From NCBI GenBank assembly GCA_025362795.1, contig JANYFE010000054.1, positions 52,855 through 116,854 of the forward strand: a stretch of 64,000 nt of DNA, read 5' to 3'. The position numbers and the translations under genes were made by a program. The notes under the pieces were generated by a model, which saw only the letters and a list, made by a program, of their open reading frames with translations, had not been told where the DNA came from and searched no databases. Positions 1-8,035 of the stretch are shown in pieces (position 1 is the stretch's first letter; every line of letters begins with the position of its first letter). This stretch comes from Rhodobacterales bacterium (GTDB lineage Bacteria > Pseudomonadota > Alphaproteobacteria > Rhodobacterales > Rhodobacteraceae).

Positions 1-79
1 GAAAAAGTTGTCAGAAGTGCCGCATTGTGCTTATTTGACGGCAGTGCTGAATTTGCCTCTTTCCGCGAGGGGATGCGTC

Positions 80-1411
80 ATGGCGACGATCAACGGCGAC
101 GGTTCCCCAAATCACCTGAAGGACACGCCGGACTTTGACGTGATCCACGGTTGGGGCGGGGATGACACGATCACGTCCACCTTGGGTGCCGACACCCTTT
201 ATGGCGACGTTGGCAATGATCTGCTCAACTCCAGCGGCATCAACCAAGGTCCTGCGGCCTATCTGTATGGCGGAGCGGGGTCGGACACCATTCACGCATC
301 CGGGTCCGACGTGATTGCCTTTGGCGGTCTTGGCGATGATTTCTTGCAGGTCCGGTCGCTTTCTGCGGGCGGGGATTTCTATGGAGGAGAAGGTAACGAC
401 ACGATCATTCTTTCGGTCGATACCAGCTCGACAATTCTGCACGCCATCGCACGGGGCGGCTCTGGAGATGACGTGATCTATGGCTCGCTGGGCGACCAGA
501 TTTACGGCAATTCCGGCAATGACCGTATTTTCGGCGGCGGCGGCTATGGCGGGGATGGCGACGACAGCCTGACGGGCGGGTCCTACGAGAACGGTGGCGC
601 GGGCAACGACGTGCTGACACTGACAGCCCCCAACGGCTATGCAAACGGCGGCGGCGGGCAGGACATTCTCTATGGGTCGGCGGGAACGGATACGCTTTAT
701 GATGATAACGGCAGTACCAAGACCTTTGGCTATGGTGGCAACGACGTCATTTCCGCCGGGCATGGCAGAAACACGCTCTATGGCGGCGCAGGCGATGACC
801 AGGTTAGTGACGGCGGAAGCATGAGCTCCGTCTATGGCGGAGCAGGGAGCGATTCCGTCGAGATGAGCTATGGCTACGGCAAGGTTTATGGCGGTGGTGG
901 GAACGACCATGTGTTCTTTACCGAGGCGACACAGGGCTCCACCCTGTTCGGCGGGGCGGGCGATGATTTTCTTTTCGGCTATCAGCTGCACATCGGCACG
1001 ACAGACGGATCAACCAACTCTGTTTGGGACGGCGGCGCCGGGAATGATTCCATCTTTGGCACCCCTGATGCGGATACGATCATCGGTGGTTTGGGCATCG
1101 ATGTCTTTTACGGGGGCAGCGGCGCAAGCGACCTAACCGGTGCGAATACCTTTGTCTTCCGATCGGCAAAGGAAATCGGCAACGCGCATATCGGCGATGG
1201 CATTGTGAATTTCCGCTCCGGTATCGACAAGATCGACCTCTCCGACATCAACGGTCTTACCTTTGTCGAAGGCAACCCATTCAGCCACACTGCCGGCGAG
1301 GTGCGGTATGATGCGGGGTCGAGCCAGTTACAAATCGACGTCAACGGCGACGGCCGCAAGGAGTGTTTCATCCTTGTATCGGCAGTGGCGTCCGATGACT
1401 TGATCCTTTGA
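80..1411 (+). CDS. RTX calcium-binding repeat protein (hemolysin-type)
   Basis: Predicted secreted protein of 443 aa built almost wholly of glycine/aspartate nonapeptide repeats of the GGxGxDxLx type (for example GGAGSDTI, GGEGNDTI, GGAGNDSI), which in the RTX family form calcium-binding parallel beta rolls outside the cell. The C-terminal part (IVNFRSGIDKIDLSDI, ending DDLIL) resembles the usual M10/serralysin-like C-terminal region that carries the type I secretion signal. No enzymatic domain is visible, so the role is unknown. The ATG at 80 is preferred over upstream alternatives because GAGGGG lies 7-8 bases before it. No type I transporter genes lie next to it. Two further RTX genes of similar make are at 32.6-34.6 kb. 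Confidence 0.85.
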   Translation: MATINGDGSPNHLKDTPDFDVIHGWGGDDTITSTLGADTLYGDVGNDLLNSSGINQGPAAYLYGGAGSDTIHASGSDVIAFGGLGDDFLQVRSLSAGGDFYGGEGNDTIILSVDTSSTILHAIARGGSGDDVIYGSLGDQIYGNSGNDRIFGGGGYGGDGDDSLTGGSYENGGAGNDVLTLTAPNGYANGGGGQDILYGSAGTDTLYDDNGSTKTFGYGGNDVISAGHGRNTLYGGAGDDQVSDGGSMSSVYGGAGSDSVEMSYGYGKVYGGGGNDHVFFTEATQGSTLFGGAGDDFLFGYQLHIGTTDGSTNSVWDGGAGNDSIFGTPDADTIIGGLGIDVFYGGSGASDLTGANTFVFRSAKEIGNAHIGDGIVNFRSGIDKIDLSDINGLTFVEGNPFSHTAGEVRYDAGSSQLQIDVNGDGRKECFILVSAVASDDLIL

Positions 1412-1486
1412 CGGGCAGGTCACCGGCCATGAGGGTCGATGCGGCTTTAACGACGACGGGACTTGCTATCCGGTATTTGCCGCCCG

Positions 1487-2098
1487 CTACCCCAGGATTG
1501 CCGAGACATAGCCTTTGGTCTCGTCATATGGCGGGATGCCGCCATATTGCTCCACCGCCTGCGGTCCGGCGTTGTAAGCGGCCAGTGCCAGACGCCAACT
1601 GCCAAAGCGGTTGAACATCATCGACAGATAATGCGCCCCGCCTTCCAGATTTTCCCGCGGATCGGTCTCGTCCACCCCCAGCCGGTCGGCCGTGCCAGGC
1701 ATCAGCTGCGCCAGGCCAACAGCGCCCTTTGGCGACACAGCGCCTTGGTTCCAACCGCTTTCCTGCTGAACCAGTCGCAGGAACATATCTTCGGGGATGC
1801 CATATTTCCGCGCCGCTGCCTTGGCCATGTCCATATAGGCGCCGCGGTACTTGCCGGTATAGCTCTTGACTGAGACATTCGCGTTCTTGTCATAGTTCGG
1901 CTTCAGCTTGTCGGAATTCTGGTACTGCGTCGACAGGCGGCCATCCAGAAGGGCGGTTTGTGACCGGAACAGCGCGTTGCGGCTCTTGCTTCCGCCGCCC
2001 AGTGTCAGCCCCTCTGCAGCCGCCCCTTGCGGCGCCACAGCCCCGGAAATCAGCGCCAGGCTCACCCCGACCGCCGCGATACCCTTCAAACAAATCAA
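1487..2098 (-). CDS. Lytic transglycosylase, SLT domain
   Basis: Periplasmic enzyme that cleaves peptidoglycan glycan strands. An N-terminal hydrophobic stretch (IAAVGVSLALISGAV) is a signal peptide. The SLT domain fills the C-terminal half: catalytic Glu in LVQQESGWNQGAVSPKGA, then GLAQLMPGTA, and the AAYNAGPQAV motif near the end. About 203 aa, a short single-domain member. The reading frame has no ATG at its beginning; the TTG at 2098 has a strong GGGGGAGGG upstream, while another TTG at 2122 lies before that ribosome binding site. The C-terminus (ETKGYVSAILG) is normal for the family. Convergent with the RTX gene at 80-1411. Confidence 0.85.
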   Translation of the reverse strand: MICLKGIAAVGVSLALISGAVAPQGAAAEGLTLGGGSKSRNALFRSQTALLDGRLSTQYQNSDKLKPNYDKNANVSVKSYTGKYRGAYMDMAKAAARKYGIPEDMFLRLVQQESGWNQGAVSPKGAVGLAQLMPGTADRLGVDETDPRENLEGGAHYLSMMFNRFGSWRLALAAYNAGPQAVEQYGGIPPYDETKGYVSAILG

Positions 2099-2241
2099 CG
2101 CATGCGCCCTCCCCCGGGCCAAAACTCATGCCAAAAAGTCTAAGGAGCATAGCGGCTTTTGCGAAATGGTCCAGATGGCAGAAGCGTCACACCCCACCGC
2201 GCCCCGGCAACAGCCTGCGGGCCGGTCGTCAGGCCACGCCG

Positions 2242-2793
2242 TCAGCCCACCAGCGTCGCTTGCGGTGCATGCGGCACGGCACCCGGCAACAGCGGTGCCT
2301 GCAACAGATCCTCGATCAGAACCGACACCAGCTGGCTGCGCCCCGCCACGCCGGATTTGCGGTAAATAGCGTTGAGATGGGTCTTTATCGTGCCTTCTGC
2401 CGAGCCGCGCAGCCGGGCGATTTCGGCGATGGAATAGCCTTTGATGGTGAACGTGGCGACATCCTGTTCCGTCGGCGTCAGACCCCAGGTGTGAAAATAA
2501 CCCTGCATCAACTCCGCCAGCGCCCCCGCTGCCACGCCCAGACTTTGCTGCATGCGTGCCTGTTGATGCAGCAACCGCCACAGCACCGCCGCCTCGAACA
2601 AGACGCCCAGCATCAGCCCGGTGATGGCGGCGATTTCGGACAAATTGCCCGGATTGGTAATGGCGGACCAGCCTTTTGGAACGAAATCTGCCCAGACATC
2701 GCGGACAAAAACCTCGGTGCACAGGCATTGAATCCCGATCAGCAGCAGCAATGGCCAGATCCGGGTGGCGGTCAGGTTGGGTCTTGTTGCCAT
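2242..2793 (-). CDS. Membrane-anchored LuxR-type HTH regulator
   Basis: Protein of 183 aa with two predicted membrane helices in the N-terminal half ([15 protein letters not shown] and [18 protein letters not shown]) and a LuxR/GerE helix-turn-helix in the C-terminal half ([17 protein letters not shown] then [19 protein letters not shown]). It has no receiver or PAS domain, so it is a one-component membrane-tethered regulator; its signal and targets are unknown. ATG at 2793 is chosen because it directly precedes the first helix; the open frame extends upstream to about 2931 but without a conserved start. It lies between the transglycosylase and ssb. Confidence 0.75.
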   Translation of the reverse strand: MATRPNLTATRIWPLLLLIGIQCLCTEVFVRDVWADFVPKGWSAITNPGNLSEIAAITGLMLGVLFEAAVLWRLLHQQARMQQSLGVAAGALAELMQGYFHTWGLTPTEQDVATFTIKGYSIAEIARLRGSAEGTIKTHLNAIYRKSGVAGRSQLVSVLIEDLLQAPLLPGAVPHAPQATLVG

Positions 2794-3002
2794 GGAACAC
2801 TGCGCCTCTTGCCAGCCCCGAAGGGTGTGGCCAAGCTCTACTGCCTGTGCTGCCGATGGAAAAGGCCAATCCAGCCGCCGCAACCAGACCCTGCCGGATT
2901 TCGCCGAGTCACATTGGATTGCAGCGCACATTCCGCCAGTCTATAGGTTTTGTTAACCATTCCCGGCGAGGCTGCCGGGGCATGGAATCAAACGGGGGCG
3001 TC

Positions 3003-3533
3003 ATGGCAGGGTCGGTCAACAAGGTCATCATCGTCGGCAATCTGGGGCGCGATCCGGAAGTGCGCAACTTCCCGGCCGGCGGCAAGGTGGTCAACCTGAA
3101 CATCGCCACCTCGGAAACCTGGCGCGACAAGGCGAGTGGCGAGAGGAAAGAGCGGACTGAATGGCACCGCGTGGCGATCTTCAACGAAGCACTTGGCAAG
3201 ATCGCCGAGCAATATTTGAAAAAGGGCTCGACCGTCTATATCGAGGGCCAGCTTGAAACCCGCAAATGGCAGGACCAGTCCGGAGCCGAACGCTTCACGA
3301 CAGAGATTGTGCTGCGCCAGTTCCGCGGCGAACTGACCCTGCTGGGCGGCCGTGATGGCGCCAGCGGTGGCGTTTCGGGCGGTGGCGGCTACGAGGATCG
3401 TGGCGGCGGTGAATATCAGGCTGGCGGGTCTTCGGGGGGTGGGTCTACCGGCGGCGGGTCGTCAGGTGGCTCGCGCGGCGGCGGCGGGACTGGCAGCAGT
3501 CGCTCCGATATGGATGACGAGATCCCGTTCTGA
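3003..3533 (+). CDS. ssb: Single-stranded DNA-binding protein
   Basis: Binds ssDNA during replication, recombination and repair. 176 aa: OB fold in residues 1-110 starting [19 protein letters not shown], with the family signatures [13 protein letters not shown] and [10 protein letters not shown]; then a long low-complexity Gly/Ser linker (about 115-168); and the acidic tip DMDDEIPF that recruits partner proteins. ATG 3003 matches the conserved N-terminus; the upstream ATG at 2982 would add seven unconserved residues. It is followed by a strong intrinsic terminator at 3552-3578. I saw no GTTC-N7-GTTC SOS box upstream. Confidence 0.97.
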   Translation: MAGSVNKVIIVGNLGRDPEVRNFPAGGKVVNLNIATSETWRDKASGERKERTEWHRVAIFNEALGKIAEQYLKKGSTVYIEGQLETRKWQDQSGAERFTTEIVLRQFRGELTLLGGRDGASGGVSGGGGYEDRGGGEYQAGGSSGGGSTGGGSSGGSRGGGGTGSSRSDMDDEIPF

Positions 3534-3551
3534 TTGGCCTTTCACGCGGCA

Positions 3552-3578
3552 CAAAGGCACCTTCCGGGGTGCCTTTGC
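3552..3578 (+). terminator. Intrinsic terminator after ssb
   Basis: A perfect 10-bp stem CAAAGGCACC / GGTGCCTTTG with a 7-base loop, followed by a T-rich stretch (CTTTTGCC). It lies 18 bases after the ssb stop codon. Confidence 0.85.
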
Positions 3579-3664
3579 TTTTGCCGCCCGCTTTTGCCCC
3601 CCCGGCACTAGACCTTGTGGGGTAATTCCCTATATATTCTCTCAACAACTGATGTGAGAGTGCG

Positions 3665-4027
3665 ATGAACCAGCAGCAGGACAAGATCGAGGGTGCCCCC
3701 CTGATCCGCCCCTCCACCACCGAGCATCCGCTGTATGATCAGGTCGTCGAGGCCTGCCGCACCGTGTTTGACCCCGAAATTCCGGTCAACATCTTCGATC
3801 TGGGCCTTGTCTACACCATTGAAATCGGTGCGGAAAACGAGGTTGAAATCGCCATGACCCTGACCGCCCCCGGCTGCCCGGTCGCCGGCGAGATGCCCGG
3901 CTGGGTCGCCGACGCCGTGGAACCCATCGCCGGCGTCAAGCATGTCAACGTCAGCATGACCTTCGACCCGCCCTGGGGGATGGAAATGATGTCCGACGAG
4001 GCAAGGCTGGAACTGGGCTTCATGTGA
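3665..4027 (+). CDS. SufT-like Fe-S assembly protein (MIP18/DUF59)
   Basis: 120-aa single-domain MIP18 (DUF59) protein of the kind annotated as SUF-system Fe-S assembly protein SufT in alphaproteobacteria. Hallmarks are VFDPEIPVNIFDLGLVYTIEI and the TAPGCPVAGEMPGWV segment with the conserved Cys, then VNVSMTFDPPWGMEMMSDEAR. It is thought to help mature or deliver Fe-S clusters in the cytoplasm. It is not inside a suf operon here, but an A-type Fe-S carrier gene lies 1.5 kb downstream. Its stop codon is only three bases from the first palindrome of the operator array before the next gene. Confidence 0.9.
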   Translation: MNQQQDKIEGAPLIRPSTTEHPLYDQVVEACRTVFDPEIPVNIFDLGLVYTIEIGAENEVEIAMTLTAPGCPVAGEMPGWVADAVEPIAGVKHVNVSMTFDPPWGMEMMSDEARLELGFM

Positions 4028-4029
4028 AG

Positions 4030-4105
4030 GCAAGCCTATAGGGTTGCAATTATAAAAAGCAAGCCTTTTGACTTGCATTGTATGGAAGCAGGCTGTAAGG
4101 CTTGC
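4030..4105 (+). promoter_or_regulatory. Three 18-bp palindromes at 29-bp spacing (putative operator array)
   Basis: Three imperfect 18-bp palindromes start at 4030 (GCAAGCCTATAGGGTTGC), 4059 (GCAAGCCTTTTGACTTGC) and 4088 (GCAGGCTGTAAGGCTTGC). Each start is 29 bases from the next, with 11-bp spacers, roughly 2.8 helical turns. The common half-site is GCAAGCC / GGCTTGC. The last palindrome ends two bases before the ATG of the SatD-like gene, so a bound protein would cover the promoter and start. A possible -35 (TTGACT, 4068-4073) sits inside the middle palindrome. Being an operator for the downstream HTH protein is inference. Confidence 0.75.
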
Positions 4106-4107
4106 AC

Positions 4108-4773
4108 ATGGAAACCTACGCAGCGGTGCTTACGGGAGACTTGGTTGCTTCGACCAACGCAGGATTTTATGCCGTCGAAAAAGCAATGTCCGAACTTGTC
4201 TCCGCGTCGCGTGACATTCAAACTTGGCCATTGTCCGACAAAAAATTCACGCGATTGACAAGGTTCACCAGACACAGAGGGGATGGCTGGCAAGTCTTTC
4301 TGGATTTCCCCGGCAATGCCCTGCGCGCATGCCTCTTTTATACCGCACGGCTCAAAGCTTCAGATTGCGGCCTGACGACCCGAATTTCGGTCGGTCTGGG
4401 CAGGATTGACAGCCTTGGAACCGACGACCTTTCGGACGCCCGTGGCGATGCCTTCACGATCTCTGGTCATGGTCTGGACGAAATGCCGCGTTCAAGCCGC
4501 CTGACCATTTTAGGCAATCGACGGATGGAACCCTGGCACACGGCCATCTACGGTCTGGCCGACTGGCAATCCCGAAGATGGTCGCACGAACAGGCTGAAG
4601 CCATCGCTCTGGCGCTGGACCCAAGCACGCCCACTCAAGAGGAAATGGCAAAAACCCTGCAAATAACCCGCCAGGCCCTGCAAGCCCGATTAAGCAGCGC
4701 GGGCTTCCACGCCCTGACTGCCGCCCTCTTGGCCTTTGAAACCACCGATGCTCCCATCGAGGACACGCTATGA
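4108..4773 (+). CDS. SatD-like regulator: cyclase-like domain plus HTH
   Basis: 221 aa, similar to the SatD family. The N-terminal 130 residues read like a class III nucleotide cyclase homology domain: AAVLTGDLVAST (Asp11, where cyclases place the first metal Asp), RHRGDGWQVFLDF (Asp59, second metal Asp position), TRISVGLGRID, and GDAFTISGHGLDEM, equivalent to the GD-x-VN-x-AARL segment. Residues 165-205 form a sigma-region-4-like helix-turn-helix (TQEEMAKTLQITRQALQARL). ATG 4108 is two bases after the palindrome array and has no clear Shine-Dalgarno. It overlaps the DUF3307 gene by 4 bp (ATGA), so they are translationally coupled. The array suggests autoregulation. Whether the cyclase-like domain is catalytic or only binds a nucleotide cannot be told from sequence. 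Confidence 0.75.
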   Translation: METYAAVLTGDLVASTNAGFYAVEKAMSELVSASRDIQTWPLSDKKFTRLTRFTRHRGDGWQVFLDFPGNALRACLFYTARLKASDCGLTTRISVGLGRIDSLGTDDLSDARGDAFTISGHGLDEMPRSSRLTILGNRRMEPWHTAIYGLADWQSRRWSHEQAEAIALALDPSTPTQEEMAKTLQITRQALQARLSSAGFHALTAALLAFETTDAPIEDTL

Positions 4774-5483
4774 CCGAGACCCTCGCGGCTCTCTTTCTCG
4801 CCCATGTCCTCGCCGACTTCGTGCTGCAGACCAGTGCGATGGCCACCAACAAACGCCAGCCACTGACAATGGCAAAGCACGCCGCAATCGTGCTGGCGAC
4901 GATGGCGGTGGCGCTGGGCAGCGTGTCGCCGTGGCTCTTGGCCCTTGCCGCCGCGCACGCCTTCATCGACACCGTAAAGACCTTGTCCGGTCGCCGTGGG
5001 CTGTGGCCATTCCTGGCCGATCAGGCGGCACATGCCGCGACGCTCATGGCCCTGGCGCTTTGGCAACCCGATCTGTGGTCGCAGGGCCTCTGGTCAACCT
5101 ACAGCGCCCTCTCACCGGTCATGGCCCTGACCGCTGGCCTCATCGCGGCCACACGCGCCGGGGGGTTCGCCATAGGTCTGCTGATGGCACCCTGGGTCGA
5201 TGCCACGCCCAAGGGTCTGACCAACGGCGGCCGCGTCATCGGCAATCTGGAACGCGCCCTGATCTTTTTGCTGATCCTGTCGGGTCAGACCCAGAACATC
5301 GGCTTTCTGATCGCCGCCAAATCCGTGCTGCGTTTTGGCGTCGTCGCGGATGACCGCGCCGCCAGCGAATATGTCATCATCGGCACCCTCGCATCGGTCG
5401 CCTGGGCGATCGCCGCGGCGCTGGCCACGACAATCTTGCTAAATCAATTGCCGCCGCTTGGAATTCCCGACCTGCTGCCTTAA
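4770..5483 (+). CDS. DUF3307 integral membrane protein
   Basis: 237-aa hydrophobic protein with an N-terminal DUF3307 domain (residues 1-125). The family signature LFLAHVLADFVLQT, with conserved His and Asp in the first helix, is followed by TNKRQPLTMAKHAAIV and AAAHAFIDTVK. Six or more membrane helices are apparent across the protein. The molecular function of DUF3307 is not known to me. It is coupled to the SatD-like regulator by an ATGA overlap, a pairing I recall from other bacteria, which suggests the regulator controls or senses through this membrane protein. Confidence 0.8.
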   Translation: MTETLAALFLAHVLADFVLQTSAMATNKRQPLTMAKHAAIVLATMAVALGSVSPWLLALAAAHAFIDTVKTLSGRRGLWPFLADQAAHAATLMALALWQPDLWSQGLWSTYSALSPVMALTAGLIAATRAGGFAIGLLMAPWVDATPKGLTNGGRVIGNLERALIFLLILSGQTQNIGFLIAAKSVLRFGVVADDRAASEYVIIGTLASVAWAIAAALATTILLNQLPPLGIPDLLP

Positions 5484-5507
5484 GTTAAGCTGATAAGGAG
5501 ACACCTC

Positions 5508-5867
5508 ATGTTCGGCATTCCCGGCAAAGCCGCCGTCACCCTGACCCCCATCGCCGCCCGGCAGATCGCTGGCCTGATGGCGACCAAAGGCTCGCAGGGG
5601 CTGCGGATCGGCGTCAAGAAGGGCGGCTGTGCGGGCATGGAATACACGATGGACTATGTCACCACACTGAACCCGCTGGACGAAGTGGTGGAACAGGATG
5701 GCGCTCGGGTTCTGATCGCGCCGATGGCGCAATTGTTCCTGATCGGCACCGAGATCGACTATGAAATAGACCTGCTGCAAGCCGGATTCAAGTTTCGCAA
5801 CCCCAACGTCGCAGAAGCCTGCGGTTGCGGCGAATCGATCAAATTCAAAGATACTCCCCCCGCCTGA
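5508..5867 (+). CDS. A-type Fe-S cluster carrier (SufA/IscA/HesB family)
   Basis: 119-aa scaffold/carrier that transfers Fe-S clusters to apoproteins. The three conserved cysteines are present: one in VKKGGCAGMEY and the pair in EACGCGESI near the C-terminus. Full family length. A GATAAGGAG ribosome binding site (about 5489-5497) lies 10 bases before ATG 5508. Its stop overlaps the start of the TfoX-like gene (TGATG), so both are cotranscribed, probably with the genes upstream as well. Stand-alone sufA-like genes outside a suf operon are common in this group. Confidence 0.92.
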   Translation: MFGIPGKAAVTLTPIAARQIAGLMATKGSQGLRIGVKKGGCAGMEYTMDYVTTLNPLDEVVEQDGARVLIAPMAQLFLIGTEIDYEIDLLQAGFKFRNPNVAEACGCGESIKFKDTPPA

Positions 5868-6247
5868 TGGCGACCGATCTGGACCTGCTTGGCCACGTAC
5901 GTGACCTGTTTGCTGGACTGGGCCGGATCACAACCGGACGCATGTTTTCCGGCACCGCCCTATACGTTGAAGGCGATGTGATGTTTGCGGCCATCCTGGG
6001 CGGCACGGTCTGGATGAAATCCGACGCCACCACCCAAGCGGCCTATCTTGCCGCCGGTTCGCGGCCCTTCAGCTATCTGCGCCAGACCGGCCCGCGCGAG
6101 GCCCCGGGCCTGATGAGCCTGCCAGAAGACGCGATGGACGACGCGGACACGGCACTGAACTGGGCGCGGCTGTCGCTTGCTCCGGCCCGGGCCGCGGCAG
6201 ACACCCGGCGCCGCGCCAAGGCCCACAAGGCCGGTCGTCTCATTTGA
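5867..6247 (+). CDS. TfoX N-terminal-domain protein
   Basis: 126-aa protein with only the TfoX/Sxy N-terminal domain (VRDLFAGLGRITTGRMFSGTALYVEGDVMFAAI, then WMKSD and FSYLR). TfoX/Sxy regulates natural competence in gammaproteobacteria, but the short alphaproteobacterial members lack the C-terminal domain and their role is unknown. A basic tail (TRRRAKAHKAGRLI) may contact nucleic acid. The start at 5867 overlaps the previous stop by one base (TGATG). Confidence 0.85.
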   Translation: MATDLDLLGHVRDLFAGLGRITTGRMFSGTALYVEGDVMFAAILGGTVWMKSDATTQAAYLAAGSRPFSYLRQTGPREAPGLMSLPEDAMDDADTALNWARLSLAPARAAADTRRRAKAHKAGRLI

Positions 6248-6310
6248 TTCCCCTTCCGGCTTTGCGCTTTTCCCGCTATCGCTGACCCGGACATCCAAGG
6301 GGAAACGCCG

Positions 6311-7057
6311 ATGACACCGCGCAAAATCGCCGCCGGAAACTGGAAGATGAACGGCCTTGCCGCCGCTTTGGCAGAGGTCGCGGCCTTGAACGCCGCCCAC
6401 CCTGCCCCGGCTTGCGCAATGCTGCTGTGTCCGCCTGCCACATTGCTGGCGCAGATGAACTGGGCCGCCAAGGGCAGCAATCTGAAACTCGGCGGGCAAG
6501 ACTGCCACCAGGACGCTTCGGGTGCCCATACCGGCGACATTTCCGCAGCCATGCTGCGCGATGCGGGGGCCACTTACGTCATTCTCGGCCATTCCGAACG
6601 CCGCGCCGATCATGGTGAAACTGACGCATTGGTGCTGGCCAAGGCCAAAGCCGCGCTGGCCTGCGGCCTGATCCCCATCGTCTGCATTGGCGAGACCGAG
6701 GCGCAGCGCGATGCCGGCACCACATTGCAGGTGATCGGCAGCCAGCTGGATGGCTCTGTCCCAGAAGAATCCACCGCGGCCACGCTCGTCGTCGCTTACG
6801 AACCGGTCTGGGCCATCGGCACCGGTCGTACACCAACCATTGCCCAGATTGCCGAAGTTCACGCCTTTCTGCGGGCGCGTCTGACCGCCAAAATCGGGAC
6901 GGCGGCAGGGGTAAGCCTGCTTTACGGCGGTTCTGTCAAACCGTCCAACGCCACGCAGATTTTTGCGGTGCCCCATGTGGATGGCGCACTGGTCGGCGGC
7001 GCCAGCCTGAAAGCCGCTGACTTCGGATCCATCGTCGCAGCCCTTTCCGCCGCCTGA
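6311..7057 (+). CDS. tpiA: Triose-phosphate isomerase
   Basis: Cytoplasmic glycolytic/gluconeogenic enzyme interconverting dihydroxyacetone phosphate and glyceraldehyde 3-phosphate. 248 aa, normal length. Visible sites: Asn/Lys in AAGNWKMNG, electrophilic His in VILGHSERR, catalytic Glu in [17 protein letters not shown] with loop 6, and the phosphate-binding [11 protein letters not shown]. The start is preceded by AAGGGGAAA. It is 63 bases after the TfoX-like gene and 60 bases before the DMT exporter gene. Confidence 0.97.
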   Translation: MTPRKIAAGNWKMNGLAAALAEVAALNAAHPAPACAMLLCPPATLLAQMNWAAKGSNLKLGGQDCHQDASGAHTGDISAAMLRDAGATYVILGHSERRADHGETDALVLAKAKAALACGLIPIVCIGETEAQRDAGTTLQVIGSQLDGSVPEESTAATLVVAYEPVWAIGTGRTPTIAQIAEVHAFLRARLTAKIGTAAGVSLLYGGSVKPSNATQIFAVPHVDGALVGGASLKAADFGSIVAALSAA

Positions 7058-7117
7058 ATAGCACGTAGCGTCGCCCTTGGAACAGCGGGCCGCACCTCCA
7101 CCGAACAAGATGGCCCC

Positions 7118-8035
7118 ATGACAATCAACACATCCCATCCTGCCCGGCACAGCACGCTTCTGGCCAATCTGATCTGTCTGGCGTCGATGATGACCTGGGC
7201 GGCGGGCCTGCCCGCTGCGGAACTGGTGATCCCCCATATTCCGCCCGTCACGTTGACCGCGTTGCGCACGCTGCTCGCCGCTGCCGTTCTGATGCCGCTC
7301 TGGTGGGTAGTGGACGGGGCCGAGGCGATCCGCCGCGCCAACTGGGGCCGTGGCATTCTGGTCGGCGGCATCTGCATCGGCTTGGGGGCGGTTCTTCTGG
7401 TCATCGCACAGGCCAAGACCGATCCGGTCACGGTCGCCGTCATCACCGCGACCATGCCGGTGGTGGGCATCGCCCTCGAAGTGCTGTTTGACGGCCGCAG
7501 ACTGACCGCGGCGTTGATGATCGGCCTGCTCCTCAGCCTCGCCGGCGGCTTTGCGGCCTATGGCGCGGGCATGGGGTCGCTCAGCATCGGGATCGGCGCT
7601 TTGGCAGCCCTTGGCTCTGTGCTGGCGTTTACCTGGGGCTCGCGCGCCACGGTCACGGCTTTCCCCACCCTGACCCCGATTGGCCGCACCGCCATCACCG
7701 TGACCGGCGCCGCCATCGTCGCCAGTGTCGCGGCCCTCGCCTATTCAGCCGTCGGCGGCCCGCCGACCGACTGGGCCGCCCTTGGCGTGCGGGAGGTTTC
7801 CGCCCTGATGCTGTTTGGCGTCGGTTCGCTGGCGATCAGCCAAGTCCTGTGGATCGTGGCGGTTGGCCGGTTGGGCATCGGCATGTCCAGCCTGCATATG
7901 AACGCCGTGCCATTCTACGTAATGCTGATCCTGTTCCTGCTGGGGCAAGGCTGGAACTGGCCGCAAGCCATCGGTGCTGCCGTGGTCGGCGTTGGGGTGC
8001 TGATCGCACAGGGTTTTATACGGCTGCCTAAATGA
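7118..8035 (+). CDS. DMT-superfamily transporter (EamA)
   Basis: 305-aa inner-membrane protein with about ten helices made of two EamA repeats (first roughly residues 12-140, second 160-300). Members export or import small metabolites; the substrate cannot be predicted. Its stop overlaps the cytochrome P450 start by 4 bp (AAATGATC), so the two are translationally coupled. That raises the possibility that the transporter moves the P450 substrate or product. Confidence 0.85.
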   Translation: MTINTSHPARHSTLLANLICLASMMTWAAGLPAAELVIPHIPPVTLTALRTLLAAAVLMPLWWVVDGAEAIRRANWGRGILVGGICIGLGAVLLVIAQAKTDPVTVAVITATMPVVGIALEVLFDGRRLTAALMIGLLLSLAGGFAAYGAGMGSLSIGIGALAALGSVLAFTWGSRATVTAFPTLTPIGRTAITVTGAAIVASVAALAYSAVGGPPTDWAALGVREVSALMLFGVGSLAISQVLWIVAVGRLGIGMSSLHMNAVPFYVMLILFLLGQGWNWPQAIGAAVVGVGVLIAQGFIRLPK

